Source: Isoetes taiwanensis | Taxonomy: Eukaryota; Streptophyta; Lycopodiopsida; Isoetales; Isoetaceae | Length of the DNA: 64,000 nt | Direction: 5' to 3' | NCBI GenBank assembly: GCA_021234155.1 | Contig: JAJEKV010000235.1 | Coordinates: 496,001-560,000, forward strand | In this document: positions 35,561 to 47,499 of the stretch, one piece after another | Layout: every line of letters begins with the position of its first letter | How positions within the stretch are numbered: the stretch's first letter is position 1 | Notes under the pieces: generated by a model | What the model saw: the letters and a program-made list of their open reading frames with translations, nothing else | Databases searched by the model: none | Told to the model about the DNA's origin: nothing | Program-made: the position numbers and the translations under genes

Positions 35561-36970
35561 ATAATGCTACTTAGTAAATATGCCCTCTTTCTTTTTAATT
35601 TAGACTTATCATCCTTAAGGACATCTTAATGAGTAATCAGATTGATTATCATAGCAGTTGTTTGTCGAGAGATCAAATTAAAGCTATCTGACGGGTATAC
35701 TGCTATAAAGTGAAGGCAAGAAGATAAAATTGATGATGAATTGGTCTATACTTTTAGTATGGTGGAAAAATAAGTCAAACCTTTAGGACAAGTAAATCCT
35801 ACTAGAAGCTAAAACCATTACTAGTAAGATTACAAAACCCCCGCAAGCAGATTTTTTAGAGCAAAATTTTATAGATATGAGTTCATTATCAAGCATTAAG
35901 AATGCAATGCAACAACTGTATTTCCAGCCACTCTAGGATTTTTCATGATAAATGGCTAAAACACAAAAGTTTATTTAAAATATGTGATTAGATTATTCAT
36001 GTCTAAGAATAAAACTAAATAAACAAAAAACAAGTAGTTACTTGACAAATTTCACAAATGATTCATAGAATGAGGCCATTAAATGGAATTGTCTCCTCAA
36101 ACACCAGCTGAAGTGACATCATATATATGGTCTAAATCAATCATCTTCAAGTAAGAAACTCACATGTAAATTATAGGTAAATAAGAACAACGATGTTGAG
36201 TATGGTATAGTTAATGACTAAAATCTCTTTTGACTACAAACTAGTGGCCATATTCACTATGTTAGATTTGACCCAATGACGATAAACGTGATTTGTCACA
36301 TGAGATATGTGATAATTATAGAACCATATTTTATTGCATAAGAACCTTCGAGTTGTGTCATTCTGAAGCAACTCAACTTAGTAGAAAATTAAATTGAATT
36401 CCTAATATCACGACGGTGTATATCTATAATAATGTGGCCTATGTTTTACTTCTCATACAAATTGATTAGATGCCTGTGTATCATGGGTGCATGTACGTCC
36501 TCCGCTAAAGAACAAGAAACATAATCACATGAAATTTCTCTTTTCTTCCTTTTTTATAATGGGATGCCTATGTATTATATGTGTACATAAAAGAACAAGA
36601 AGATAATATAAATGTTTACCTTTTCTTCTTTTTATTTTGGAGTGGCCTAGACAAGAAAAAGTAGAAGAAACATTGAAAGTGGAAGTATTTGAAAACGACT
36701 GATGATGAAGTACATAAGAAATATATTTTGCATTAAAGTGCTTTCATATTATGATCAACGTACAAATTTTGAAATTCTAGACCACATTAAAATGCAATAA
36801 CTAGAATCTACTTTTAGAATTGTGACTAGCAAAATCTTAAGATGAACTGTGGTAGCAATATTTTGCAGTATATTTAGCCATGTTCAATAAAATTTATTAA
36901 CAAAAGAAATACACACAGCACAATTCTTAAATTGTTCTCGTGAAAAAAGCCACATGGTATCATTCCCAGT
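35561..36970. other. AT-rich stretch, nothing recognised
   Basis: No open frame of note, no tandem repeat and no transposon end seen by eye. Confidence 0.5.
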
Positions 36971-36974
36971 GTTA

Positions 36975-37135
36975 TATCTTAAATTGAATCGATGGAGACC
37001 AAAAGACCTATGGAACTCAAACGAAGAAAACAACAGGTCGATTATTGTTCAAGATTCACCTCCCCCTTCCTCCCCGAAGGGTTTTCTAGGAAAAAACCTT
37101 GGCAATAAGCAGTCGGATGATAAATTGTACATTAG
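36975..37135 (-). repeat. Fragment of the LINE-B 3' region
   Basis: Read on minus it has TGCTTATTGCCAAGG, TTTTTTCCTAGAAAACCC, a GGGAGG-rich stretch and CCATAGGTCTTTTGG, in the same order as the LINE-B 3' region at 37,583-37,740. More diverged; the GACGATAAA end has been lost. Confidence 0.5.
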
Positions 37136-37542
37136 ACATGTCAATGTAGTGATTAAGAACTACCAATTGAGCTCGCATGTCTAGATTTGTACATATCACT
37201 GTAGTAATGAAGAAACGGCACAATTGAGCTCATGTGCCTACTTGCTCTTTTTTTAGAAATGAGTCGATCACTTTTTATTACGTTCTGCCATAGCTCTCCT
37301 TTATGTCAATGTTAGAGAGGTAGCAAATGAAGCTTCAAATTCAATAGAAACTCTTGGATCTATAATGTTGGAGTCAATATTGAACGTATCTGCAACATTA
37401 CATGAAACGGTTGATTAGGTGTAACCAAATGTTCGGATAGGTGTATAAGTTGTAACGATAGCTTGGTTGATTATGCGTTATGTATTTTGGGATAATATGT
37501 CAATAATACATACATGATATATGTAAAATTTATACAAAGTTC
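37136..37542. other. No recognisable content
   Basis: AT-rich, with no gene or repeat signal I can support. Confidence 0.4.
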
Positions 37543-37545
37543 ATG

Positions 37546-37582
<37 letters not shown>
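37543..37582. repeat. Homopolymer A run (T tail of LINE-B on its strand)
   Basis: About 38 A residues on plus. On the minus strand this is a T run directly after GTGGACGATAAAAATC, the LINE-B end. Confidence 0.85.
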
Positions 37583-37584
<2 letters not shown>

Positions 37585-37740
37585 TTTTTATCGTCCACGA
37601 AAATCAATCGGCCTATGGGAAAGGAGCGCAACAAACTTATTATTGTCCAGGTTACCTCCCTCGGCTCCCCTCCCCCAAAGGGTTTTCGAGGGGAAAACCG
37701 TAGCAGTAATAAGAATGCTATAAAACTATACAGGTATAGA
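37583..37740 (-). other. LINE-B 3' region with conserved hairpin
   Basis: On minus: GGTTTTC-CCCTC-GAAAACC forms a 7-bp hairpin, followed by a purine-rich GGGGGAGGGGAGCC, then CCATAGGCCGATTGATTTTC and GTGGACGATAAAAATC. Parts recur at 36,975-37,135 and 5,843-5,915. In LINEs the 3' end is what the reverse transcriptase recognises, so a conserved hairpin there is plausible as a recognition element (inference). Confidence 0.6.
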
Positions 37741-37959
37741 TCATCATGAAATATATGTATATAATACATGTCAAGTATGTGCCCGAGGACATAGCTGATC
37801 TCTCATATCCATGATGTCCTGAAGGTATGATCCTAGCGTCCGTACGAAAAACGTGCTCAATGTCACATGTAGCGTACGCCAGCCCGACCAACTCAAAGAT
37901 AGCCGTCAATTTGATCATATCTTTGGGCAGCTTTGAAGGGCATGAGATGATGCCCTTCA

Positions 37960-40900
37960 AATCAATCTGCCCGTCTCAATTCGAAGATGATGTGCCCCTG
38001 TGTGAATGGAGGCAATGAGTCTGCGCCTTTTCATAGGCAAATGTGTTCGCAGTAGCATTGCAGCCCCGCTTTTAATGTGGGATTTATCCGCACTAGTAGT
38101 GTAAATTGCCTTGACCTGTTCAAAGGAATTGGCATCCAAGAGCTTGTCGAGGAAGAAAGCGTCAAAATATTGCCTCAAGCTTTGGCGATCTGCCTCTGTT
38201 TGCACATCTATGCACCTGTGCTCCTGCACATTCCATCTAGCCAACCATTGAGCTCTCTTTTTCCTCCAGTAGGCCTTGAGACATTGCGGCCCCATTGCCA
38301 TGATATAAGCTAGGTTAGGGAAATGAGCATCGTCCATATTGACCACCTTCTGAAAATAGACAATATGGCGATCAAGGGCCGCTCTCTGAAGAGGCAAGAA
38401 ACACGTCTCCTGCAACAGAATTTGATATGGGATTGTGGACTTCACCCCTAGTGCTCGTACCAAGAAGGCTTTTTGTACCTGCTCCAAATCATTCCAGGTA
38501 GCAAGGGACAGTACTGGACCCTATACTTCAACCCCGTATAAAAGGGCAAGCTCCACTAAGACCTTGAACAGATGCAACTGATGGGCCCAATTATACAAAA
38601 TCTATGACTATTGTTCGCAGATTGCATATAGTGCCTTCGGTCGCCGCCACTGGTAGCCATATGGATGTGTCCCATTGCATAGTAGAAGGGTCTCCAAATA
38701 TTTGTATGTGGGTGCCACTTCAACATTCTGGCCACAGTAACTAAAGGAGAGAATCCTTGGCTGATGTGAGGATGATATGAGGACCACTTTAGTCTTGGCC
38801 AGGTTGACACACATATCAGTCGCTTGGCAGAATGTTTCCAGGGCATTAAGATGGCGCTGCATATCTGCCAGAGTGTAAGCTAGAAGGTCCACATCATCAG
38901 CATATATTAACTGCCTGATGATCGGTGCAGAAGGTGAGCTCCATCGCCCCCATTGTCAGCAAGTCAGCTCTTCAACTGATTAATGTAAAGTCCAAACAAT
39001 GTTGGAGAGAGAGGGCACCCCAGGTGAACCCCAATACTACTATTGAATGGTTGGCTTGTCGGCTGCAACTGGCCCGAGCATCTCTCATATAATCTGTACA
39101 CTGCATTCTCCAAAACTACAGGAATACCTAGCCGTTGCAATCTTGCCCATAGTTTTCCCGAGATACAGTGTCAATGGCCTTTGCAAAGTCCACGAAGCAA
39201 CAATATGCCGACAGTTCCTGCTGTCTTCAACCAGAGTCCACAGCATGAAGATGTGCAATGATTGAGTCTTAGGGGCCTCAGATTACTGCTTAGGTGTGGG
39301 CCCGCGATCTCTCGCTGCCTCGCCCAAACTGTCAACTACTCGCCGAATCCCGGCTTAGCGGTTTTGCAAACACCAAACTAACCATGATTGTTTGGTAGTT
39401 GGTTGGGCAGTGCGAGTCATCTGCCTTATAGATGGGAACAACTCTGCTATTGGTCCACTGCAGTGGAAAGCCTTCCCGTAGTCCCTTGTTGAACAAGGCG
39501 GTTAGCACCGGTACTATGGACGGCCCCTGTCACTTGAGCAATTCTGCCTACATACCATCCAAGTATGGCACTTCCCCATTGGCAAGATGCTGTAACCCTT
39601 GATCCACGTTTGACTCTATGATTTCCAGCAGTGGGCCTTCTTGCAGGGGTAATACTGCTTGTGCACCCTAAGGGTCGTATAGTTGTTGCAAGTATTGCCT
39701 CCACTGCTCAGGAGTGATGCTCCCTGTGGGATGTACTGGCTTTCTGAAAACCCTTCGCTAGAAGGTCCTGGAATGACGTTCCAGAAGGTAGAACATTTTC
39801 CTTTGATGCGATGCGATGTACCTGGCTTTCTTAGCTTTCAGGAAGATGTGGTACTAGCTGACTACGTGTGGGCGAAGTTTGGTTCGTGGACTGGCGAGCC
39901 AACATTTGTGTTCCTTGCACTCCGCATCAAACCACTAATTAGGTGGGAAAGTTGTGGTCCTGGAGGTCCGTCGAGCGCGAATTATCCCAACGCACCTTTC
40001 TGCGGCAGTCCTAAGCACGTCAATCAACTGGCCAGTGTAGGGTACTTTAAAATTTCTGCCAGGTCATCTACAAGCATCTGAGCATAAACCTCTGCATGTT
40101 TATAATCCAATTGCAGCTGAGGCATGTGAGGATTTATCGCACAGCGGGTTCGCACAACCTGCCAAGCCAGCTCCAAATAAAGTGGTAGATGGTCTGAGTC
40201 GACTTCTTCATCCCTATTAGATGTTCCCACTTAGAAGTGCTTGACAACATGCATATCCTGCTCAGGCACCAGCATATAATTCACCACACTAGATTCCCCC
40301 CCCCGGTTTTCCTGCCTGCAAGTGCTCTTGCGGGAGGATGGCCACTGTGCCAGTCTGTTACAAATTACCAGGTCAAAGATACCACAGAGAAAAAGCAATT
40401 GCCTACCATAGCGCATGACCTGATTGTCATCTGATGTCCGTGGTCAAGCTCCTTCTGCAGGGTGTATCAGCAATACAACATCAGTCAAGGGATCAAATCT
40501 CATGGGTTGTTCTACCCAGTGCGTGCATTGAAGTCTCCAAGAACTACTTATGCTGTTGTATATCATCATATAGATTGACATAGGGGTCCAGTCTTTCCAC
40601 ATCCGAGTGGGTGTGATAGAAGTTGCTCTCTACATGTGGGAAGTAGCAGGCTGCCACAGAGAGAGGTCTGTGTGCCAATGTTGTTTGGTAGTCGCAGGCA
40701 ATCCCCCCCATGCCCATGCTTTCCTGTGCAATCATTGAAGATTGAGTAGTACTGTTATCCTGGCAAGTCGGGTTTCCTATGTTCTGCATGCTCCCATGTT
40801 TCTATGAGGAAGATGAGATCTATGTCCGCGCAACCGAAGTTGAGACTATCCCCCCTTCGCCATGGGAAGCCCCGACAATTCCAAGAGACCATGCAGAGGC
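37960..40900 (-). pseudogene. LINE-B ORF2: endonuclease and reverse transcriptase remnant
   Basis: Endonuclease (EEP) signs in order on minus: SWNCRG (about 40,884), DLIFLIETWEHAEH (about 40,820), a GDFNARTG box followed by a stop (about 40,535), SSVVNYML (about 40,300) and SDHLPLYLEL (about 40,195). RT: VDFAKAIDTVSRE (about 39,195), YADD then VDLLAYTLADMQRHL (about 38,905) and AKTKVVLIS (about 38,790). The carboxy-terminal part is open over 176 codons at 38,487-37,957 (EQVQKAFLVRALGVKSTIPY). This order is that of a non-LTR element with an APE-type endonuclease. Confidence 0.85.
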
Positions 40901-41479
40901 ACAATTCCTATTTGTTGGAAAGGCCGCAGCCGCAGATACAATGGCGGAGCCGAAGAGAGGATGGTAGAAGTGGAAGCAAGATGGGACATGCGAAAAAACA
41001 ATGTGAGGCAACCAAAGCATGGCATGCGATCAGAAAGCGTTTAAGCAGGGGCATGGTCGTGAACTCGCTGGAGGGTTTGCAAAGATTCACAACAACGCTT
41101 GGCGGCTTGAATTGTTCCTCCTCGCGCAGACACTTTTAAGTTTGCCCAACTCGGCTCAAGCAGCTCGCTTGTTATATCGGGTCGGGGTCTCCCCTCAACA
41201 TATATGGGCCGGCTTTCACCGCTCGCAGACCGGGGCTAAGATGTTCCGCTTTCAATTGCGTGTCCTGTGATTGCGGAATATGACTACCCAAGGGGCGGTC
41301 CGGACGCTGGATACCATGGCGGCTTGCCCTAATAATGTGTGCTGGCGCATGGAATGTCATTCGAGTGAGGATCAGCATCTAGAGTCGGTTAATGAGGTCC
41401 TCCCCTACCTCTTCTATCGGGCCACATATCACCACATTGTGGCTTCTCCATCTTAGCTCCTGGAGCTCTCTTATCCTCG

Positions 41480-42420
41480 GGTCAATGCTGCCCGCACAAC
41501 AGGTGTTGTTTGCGGTCGGCGAGGCATAGGCTATGGCCTACGTTGGGGCGGTGGTGGCATAGGGCGGCTTGGTGGTGCAGCGGCGAGGGGCGATTCACGG
41601 GCTGACCTCGTGCAGAGCCTTGGGCTAGTGGGACTGCTATGGCAGGTGTAGTGATCTCTTCTTCCAGAAGTCGGGAGCTTAGCTCCTGCTGGAGTTGTTG
41701 TTGTCTTGTCAATTCACGCATGCACCGCTGCAATTGCTCATGAGCCTCTACATGGAGGCCCTTGCCTTGTTGAGCCATGCCCCGCGCGGTGTCCCCGTGA
41801 CCTTCTCCGATCTTGAGTTGCAGAGCTATGCTCCAATTTCCGTAAGCGAGAGTTCAACATAGGGTTCATTGTAGATGAGGGCACTTCCTGTGTCTTGACT
41901 CTATTTTGAAGGGCTCTCAATTGTGATTGGCTCTCTTCAAAAGCAACCTGGATTCTTCGCACCATAGTGGCAGCCTCCAAACCGGGATCTAAGGCAGAGA
42001 TGGTTACATTGTCTCTCGCCGCACGCGTTGCTCAATTATCATGGTTTCAATAGCAGTGGACAAGGAATCCATGCGGGCCTGCATGTCAACGAGACTCTTC
42101 TTGTCCTTCTGCCTTTTAGAGTGCACTAGGCGAAGGCCATCCCTCTAGGCTGGCGTAGGGCGAAGTCTCCATCTTTGAAAAACACACCGCTTTGTGGGGA
42201 GCTGCCTCTTGAGCAATTTGGGTGCGAATGCCTACATCTCCTTTGCCAAGCAAGCAATTCGAGTTGTGTTGCCCTCTGTCATTGCTAGAACCTGTTTCCA
42301 GTGCTCCTCAATTGTCTGGTTTGATGGCGATGCACGGATACGGCTTGCCGCTAGGCTAGAATATCTGGCATATGCCTACCGAGCTATGCTTGTTGCATGA
42401 GACCTTGCCCGCGCTTCTCT
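41480..42420 (-). pseudogene. LINE-B ORF1-like coiled-coil remnant
   Basis: Broken minus-strand frames upstream of ORF2. One piece reads NQTIEEHWKQVLAMTEGN (about 42,325), then MDSLSTAIETMIIEQRVRRE (about 42,075), then VRRIQVAFEESQSQLRALQN (about 41,960) and HEQLQRCMRELTRQQQLQQE (about 41,740). The Gln/Glu/Leu pattern predicts a coiled coil, as in many LINE ORF1 proteins. No zinc knuckle or RRM was recognised. The assignment rests on position and composition. Confidence 0.5.
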
Positions 42421-42599
42421 TTTGAGTATGTACCTGTCAAATTTACCTGTGTCATCTAGTCTGGGATTGGGAATGGCATTTATGTAATCTCCTAGGAGAA
42501 GTTTTGCAACCATATTTATGCTAGGTAGAGGGACTGCATGTCTGCACCATCCACATGCATATCAGTGGGGTGGGATGAAGGGATAAAGGGATGCAAGGC

Positions 42600-43160
42600 T
42601 CGTCTAGCTCTTCTATCACTAGGGTTGCCATGATTAGAGTATCACCCTACAGACGCTTGTCTGAAAGCCTCCAAGCACTTTGATCACACACAACCTCTGC
42701 CCCCTTACAAACGTCCATCTGAAAGCTTATATGCGTAAGAAGCAGGCGCAGGCTTTGTCACCTTATAGACACCCGACCGAAGTGTCCAAATGCAGAATTC
42801 GAGTGCAGCCTCTAACGCAACCTCTACCACCTTATAGATGCTTGTCTTAGATGAATAGTGGCAATGGTCTCCTCCTTAGAGACCCCTGTCTGAAAGCCTC
42901 CAGCATGCAAATGTTTGAATCCAAGGTGATGCCTCCAAGTGCAAGAAGCAATGCAGGCTCTTTCACCTTATAGACACCCGTCTGAAAGTGTTTAAATAGA
43001 TAAATCCAGTGCATCCTCTAGTGCAACCTCTGCCACCATACAGACGCCTGTCTAAGATGAAAAATAGCAATGATTTCCCCCTTATAGATGCTTGTCTGAA
43101 AGCCTCCAACATGTAAATGCATGAATCCAAGGCGATTGGATAGCATCACAACCTCTGAAT
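42600..43160 (-). repeat. Tandem units upstream of LINE-B ORF1
   Basis: The submotif TTATAGACRCCYGTCTGAAAG recurs about eight times at 45-80 bp spacing. A higher-order unit of about 205 bp is visible (GCAACCTCTACCACC at about 42,819, GCAACCTCTGCCACC at about 43,023). The position just 5' of ORF1 resembles promoter monomers of some L1 elements; that role is inference. Confidence 0.65.
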
Positions 43161-43170
43161 CCTGCCTTAA

Positions 43171-44265
43171 AACCAGGTTGCAAACTTGTTGTTTTCTCCT
43201 TTCAAATCTTAAATAAAGTGTGCAAACCATATACCTTTTGAATCGTCACAGAATAAGCATTCCAATGATATGCATTGCTCCCAAAACAGAGCTGCAAATC
43301 AATAGATATGAAGAAAAGTATACAGTGCTAGAAAATAGAATGGTGGAAAGCCTAAAATCAGAACTGAAAATATTTCGTTTTTGCCCTGAACTCCCGGCCA
43401 AACATCAGCAAATCAAATATTTTGAAAGATCTCTGAGAGACCTTTCCAATGATGCAAGTTTCATGAGAAACCGAGTCACAGAGAAATAGATATGAACAAA
43501 AATGTAATATAAATCACAAAGTGCTGGTGCAGGCTGTGAATCTATGGTTTTGCTATAGAAACATCATTCAAACACATGCAAAACTGTTGCGCTACATTTT
43601 TGCAGTATGCATGCATTTTCATGTTCCAATATCGCCCTCCTAGAGGAGGTTTATTGATTTGGCAAAAATGACAGACTGGTGCATTTGTAAAGAAGATGAC
43701 TATGTAGATACGATAGCCGACCTATTTCATGTTGCCTCTTATTTTATTAACATATAACATGCATTACTACTACTATTTTGATTTAAACGGAATGTAAGTT
43801 GACAAGTGAAAAAATGTGGATTATAGTTGGCATGTAGCTGTATGTTGACGTTGCAGTTTGTAGTTGTATGCTCTTTGGATTTGAGCCTTTGCCAACCTGG
43901 GTTGCTCCTGAATCAATTGATTTGTTTCTCCTCTTCTACTTCTAATTTTTGCCAACCTTGTTTTCTCTTGACTTAAGCTTCTTTCTGTTCTTTGATAATT
44001 TTTGGCAATTTCTATTTAAACATCCGTTTACTTCTGATCATTAGCCTTTTTTATTTTGTCTTCTTATCCAGTTAATTTCAGACATGTTTCTCCAATGCCT
44101 AAGAACTTTATGATTTTGTTCATATATTCTACGTGGCCTTTGCAATTTATCTAGCGCATAGCTTGTTTGATCCAGTTTTGATTGGATCCTCATCATCCAG
44201 ATGTTTAATCCTAAGCTTCCTTTTCCTGCTTAAATATATCTATTTTTCTATTTTGTTTATTGGCA
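43171..44265. other. No recognised gene
   Basis: A 89-codon plus-strand frame at 43,220-43,489 has no recognisable features. From about 43,850 the sequence becomes T-rich. Nothing else supported. Confidence 0.4.
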
Positions 44266-44267
44266 TT

Positions 44268-44340
44268 TCATTTGGTTTAGTGGATAAACCATAGGTCTAG
44301 TCTATAGATGACAAGGGTTCAACTCCTATGGACTACAAAA
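44268..44340 (+). repeat. tRNA-like fragment
   Basis: An A-box-like TGGTTTAGTGG and a B-box-like GGTTCAACTCC lie 50 bases apart, with a weak ATAG/CTAT stem between. The acceptor stem does not pair and the implied anticodon (CTA) is not one of a standard plant tRNA, so this is a pseudo-tRNA or SINE head. Confidence 0.3.
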
Positions 44341-44655
44341 TAAAGCTTTGATACTTGCCCCTTGGATGTCTGAGTCCCGTTGAATATTTTCTTATGTATA
44401 GTTGATTGTTTTGGTGTTTTATATGATTTTTTTCTTTATGGTTATCTCCGTCATTTGGTGGTCCTTGTAGTCAACTTCTCAGCTACTCCTATGTACATTT
44501 CCATTTCCCCTATATATTTTTTTTATTTTATTGCATGATAAAACATTTGCCAAGGGGAACTGTCAGTTGACAATTACAGACTCTTGTGTCGTGTCTAAAT
44601 TACTTTCCTTAACTATAAATGTTCATTGAATTATATATATGCGCCCCATTCAGAT

Positions 44656-44987
44656 CCCCCGAGAAACCCTTTTTGTTTGGGTGCATATTCACACAAGGGG
44701 GAACTTCGGTCATCGAGAGCTGTTGGATAAGCATAATCACGAGTTGTGTCTGCCTCTAGGCCATAGATAGCAATCCTCGTTTGTGGGGTATGCTCCCATA
44801 ATTTGGGGTATACCATTTAGCAAATTCCATGAGATACTATATGGTTCTAAATATATTCCGTAATGGTTTGGTTTTATACATATATTATACAATTGTAGTT
44901 GGGGGAAGGAGAGAGGGAGGGCCCTTATGGCCCTACATTGCCCCTCCTGTGAATATGCACTCAAACAGAAAGGGGTAGTTCAGGGGG
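44656..44987. mobile_element. MITE-like foldback element (332 bp)
   Basis: The left end CCCCCGAGAAACCC ... TTTGGGTGCATATTCACA and the reverse complement of the right end (CCCCCTGAACTACCCC ... TTTGAGTGCATATTCACA) match over ~46 bp with several differences and small gaps. The ~235-bp interior is non-coding. No convincing target duplication is visible, so the superfamily is unknown. Confidence 0.6.
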
Positions 44988-45177
44988 TTTTGGTTTGTGT
45001 TATATCACTATACATTTATTGACGTGTCCATGTCATGTCATGTGTCATGATTTTAACATCTTTTCTTTCGATCGATGAGGTGGCGCCATCAGAGCCATCC
45101 ATGAATGATGGGGCATACATCGAGGCATACATGAGGCATGCGCAATGCCTCCAGGCCATCGAAGCACTGTTGCTGGA

Positions 45178-45226
45178 CCTGTATTACTTGAGGATGCCAC
45201 ATCTGTATTACTTGAGGATGCTACAT
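45178..45226. repeat. Two tandem copies of a 24-bp unit
   Basis: CTGTATTACTTGAGGATGCC plus ACAT repeated, with a third partial GTATTACC after it. Otherwise 44,988-45,367 has no recognised content. Confidence 0.7.
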
Positions 45227-45367
45227 TTGTCGTATTACCTATGGGGCATGATATATTCAAAAGGTATCAAAGCTTCTTGACCCATAACCAATTTGAATGA
45301 AGTTTGTCTCCTCTAGCAATTTTATAAGTGGTGTTATAGGCCACAAAATAGTAGGAAGCTTTTCATG

Positions 45368-46215
45368 TCAATCATTTCGTGAAGCATCACAAATTTTCTT
45401 CAACATTATGACCAAGACCTTATTTGTACTCTCTGTCAGGCCATTACCTTGAAGGTAATAAGGCGTGCTTTTTCGATGGTGGATATACGAATAGTCCATG
45501 AGCTTCACAAAATAAACTTCACGATCGCTAACAAATTCAGTGGGATAAACAAAATGCTTGCTGATGTGTGTAAATACCACATGTGCCATGCTGGTCGTCA
45601 TGTTGTCTGGCAGGGCAGTTTGTAAGAACTAGGATATTGCGAGCATGTGGATTCCAAACGGGAGGATCAATAGGTCCAACAAAGTCCATCTCCCATTTAT
45701 TGAAGGGAAGTGGTGTGCCAATGAGTGTTAATGGAACAGCATCGCAGGCCATAGGTCGACTTACTGCAAGCATCACAAGTGCAGGCATGGATGTGAGCGT
45801 CTCTAAACAGCATGGGCCAAAAATATATTGCCAAGAGGATCTTACAGTCTCGTGTTATCACCACTGAAAGTGCCACCTTCAAGGCCTTCATGGGCTTAAT
45901 TTGGCTACTCAAAAGATAATGCCTGAAACGTCGAACACAAAATATGAGACCCAAGGTTTCATGTTCCATGGTAGAGTAAATCTTCTCATCAGGATTTAAC
46001 TTTTGACTAACAAAGCGTATAGGTCTACCCTGATGTGGAGCATGTCCTTGAGACAGAACAACACCAATGTCAAATCCCGGCACATCAACATGGAAGGGTT
46101 TATCCCATTGTAAAAGAACAAGGACTGGGACCTATATGAGCAGAACCTTTAATTCCTAAAAGGTTGTATTTGCTTGGGGATGCCAAGCCCAAGTAGATTC
46201 ATTACTAGTGAATTT
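45368..46215 (-). pseudogene. Ty3/gypsy pol fragment (RNase H to integrase)
   Basis: Minus-strand pieces in gene order: PGFDIGVVLSQGHAPHQG and FVSQKLNPDEKIYSTMEHET (RNase H, 46,083-45,950), YFWPMLFRDAHIHACTCDAC (zinc-binding integrase amino end, about 45,820), GTPLPFNKWEMDFVGPIDPP (integrase core start, about 45,715), then FVSDREVYFVKL and STPYYLQGNGLTEST (core, about 45,540-45,440). Its right edge (46,120-46,215) matches 34,850-34,940, so it belongs to the same or a close family as the other gypsy fragment. Similarity stops at about 46,215. Confidence 0.8.
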
Positions 46216-46389
46216 ATGAATGGGATCGCTTTTATGGCGTTCCCGTCTATTATATGCCTTGTACACATACATGTAACATATAATACACGGCTAAGTCACG
46301 AGTACACCACCATACCATGGACGTCTCAATACATTATATGCAAGTAAGGAGTATAATATAATAAATGGGGTAGTACATTACATTAAATT

Positions 46390-47128
46390 TATGCATATCA
46401 TAATTAACATTAGCTATGTTAATTAATGGGAAACCTATGTGCCATGTGGCACCCATTTTCATTAGCCTTAATCCTAATTTAAAATTAGGGCAAAACCCTA
46501 ATTTTAGGGAGGAGTATATTAATCCAATTTATAATTAACTCAATTTAGCAATTTCCACCTAACCCAAATTGATTGGGCAGAAGGAAATTGCCAATTAGGA
46601 ATCATCCAAATTGGGGCTTCATCCCCAATTTTTCCCAAATCGATCTGGGGGCAATTGGAGAAGGAGGAGGTTCCTATTCAACCAGCAAAGCATGGAGAAC
46701 CCGAGAGATAGTGGATCTAGCCAAGACACCCAGTTAGTAGGCTTGATTAGCTTGAGATTCTAGTTAAGGATTAACCTTGTTTGCTTAGATGAATGACTAA
46801 TCTTATATTGATGCTCTATTTGAAGTTATGAATGGATTTATGAGTTATGGTAACTCTTTTGCTGCACCTTTTGTGCTTGTAAGATAAGGGAGGCTAGAGA
46901 CCTAAAGGCTAGGCGTTTCTAGCTAGCATCCCATAAATTCCAATAATTGCGGCCTGTGCACAGGAGCCCACTTGGCTATGGATGTTATGATGTGATTGAG
47001 GACCAGACAATGTACACAATGGTGATATGGAAGCATGAGCCTTGTTGATCGTAAGGCTCGCATAGTGTACTAGGCTTATAGTCAGTCACAGCGTGTGGTT
47101 CGGATATAGGTCTGACACCCCTGGCTCA
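46390..47128 (+). mobile_element. LTR fragment (family 2), diverged copy
   Basis: Shares CATAATTAAC at its left, CTAGCCAAGACACCCAG, GCGGCCTGTGCACAGGAGCC and GGATATAGGTCTGACAC with 27,202-27,870, in order. Diverges after ~47,128. 46,216-46,389 may be the left part of the same LTR, but has no match in the window. Confidence 0.55.
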
Positions 47129-47499
47129 CAGGCACTGTCTCAAAAGAATGCTTAGGTCTTAGTAGCTAACGTGGTGGGGTATGGTCAATACAGAGCTATC
47201 CAGAAAGATAGTGGCAGCGATCCCCTTCAAGGGAGGCAATCGCAGCTGCGATCTTTCATACCAGAAACTTAAATGAGCAGCTCGTAGATTACGTTGGTAG
47301 CTTGGCAGTGTAAACAAGAACCAGCTCCAACAAATCGCATAAGCAATTTCCTGGTGAAATTTGTCTCTTTTGTTCATACTAATCGCCATCACGATTGCTA
47401 GGACCTGATGTTGATATATTTTTATACTTTTACAGCTTTGAGCTGTCTCTGAAACTTTTGCTGGTGGTTAAAGGCGTGGTTGTGGCTGAGGGTAATATT

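Larger units (their letters stand above)
37583..43170 (-). mobile_element. LINE-B: near full-length LINE on the minus strand
   Basis: From right to left: tandem units (about 42,600-43,160), an ORF1 remnant (42,420-41,480), ORF2 with endonuclease and RT (40,900-37,960), and a 3' region ending GTGGACGATAAAAATC at 37,583. Stops and frameshifts are spread through both frames. The 5' limit is a guess set by the end of the tandem units. No target duplication was identified. Confidence 0.7.

Noticed and set aside
44268-44340. Functional tRNA gene
   Set aside because: No acceptor stem and a weak T stem; only the A- and B-box-like sequences are present.
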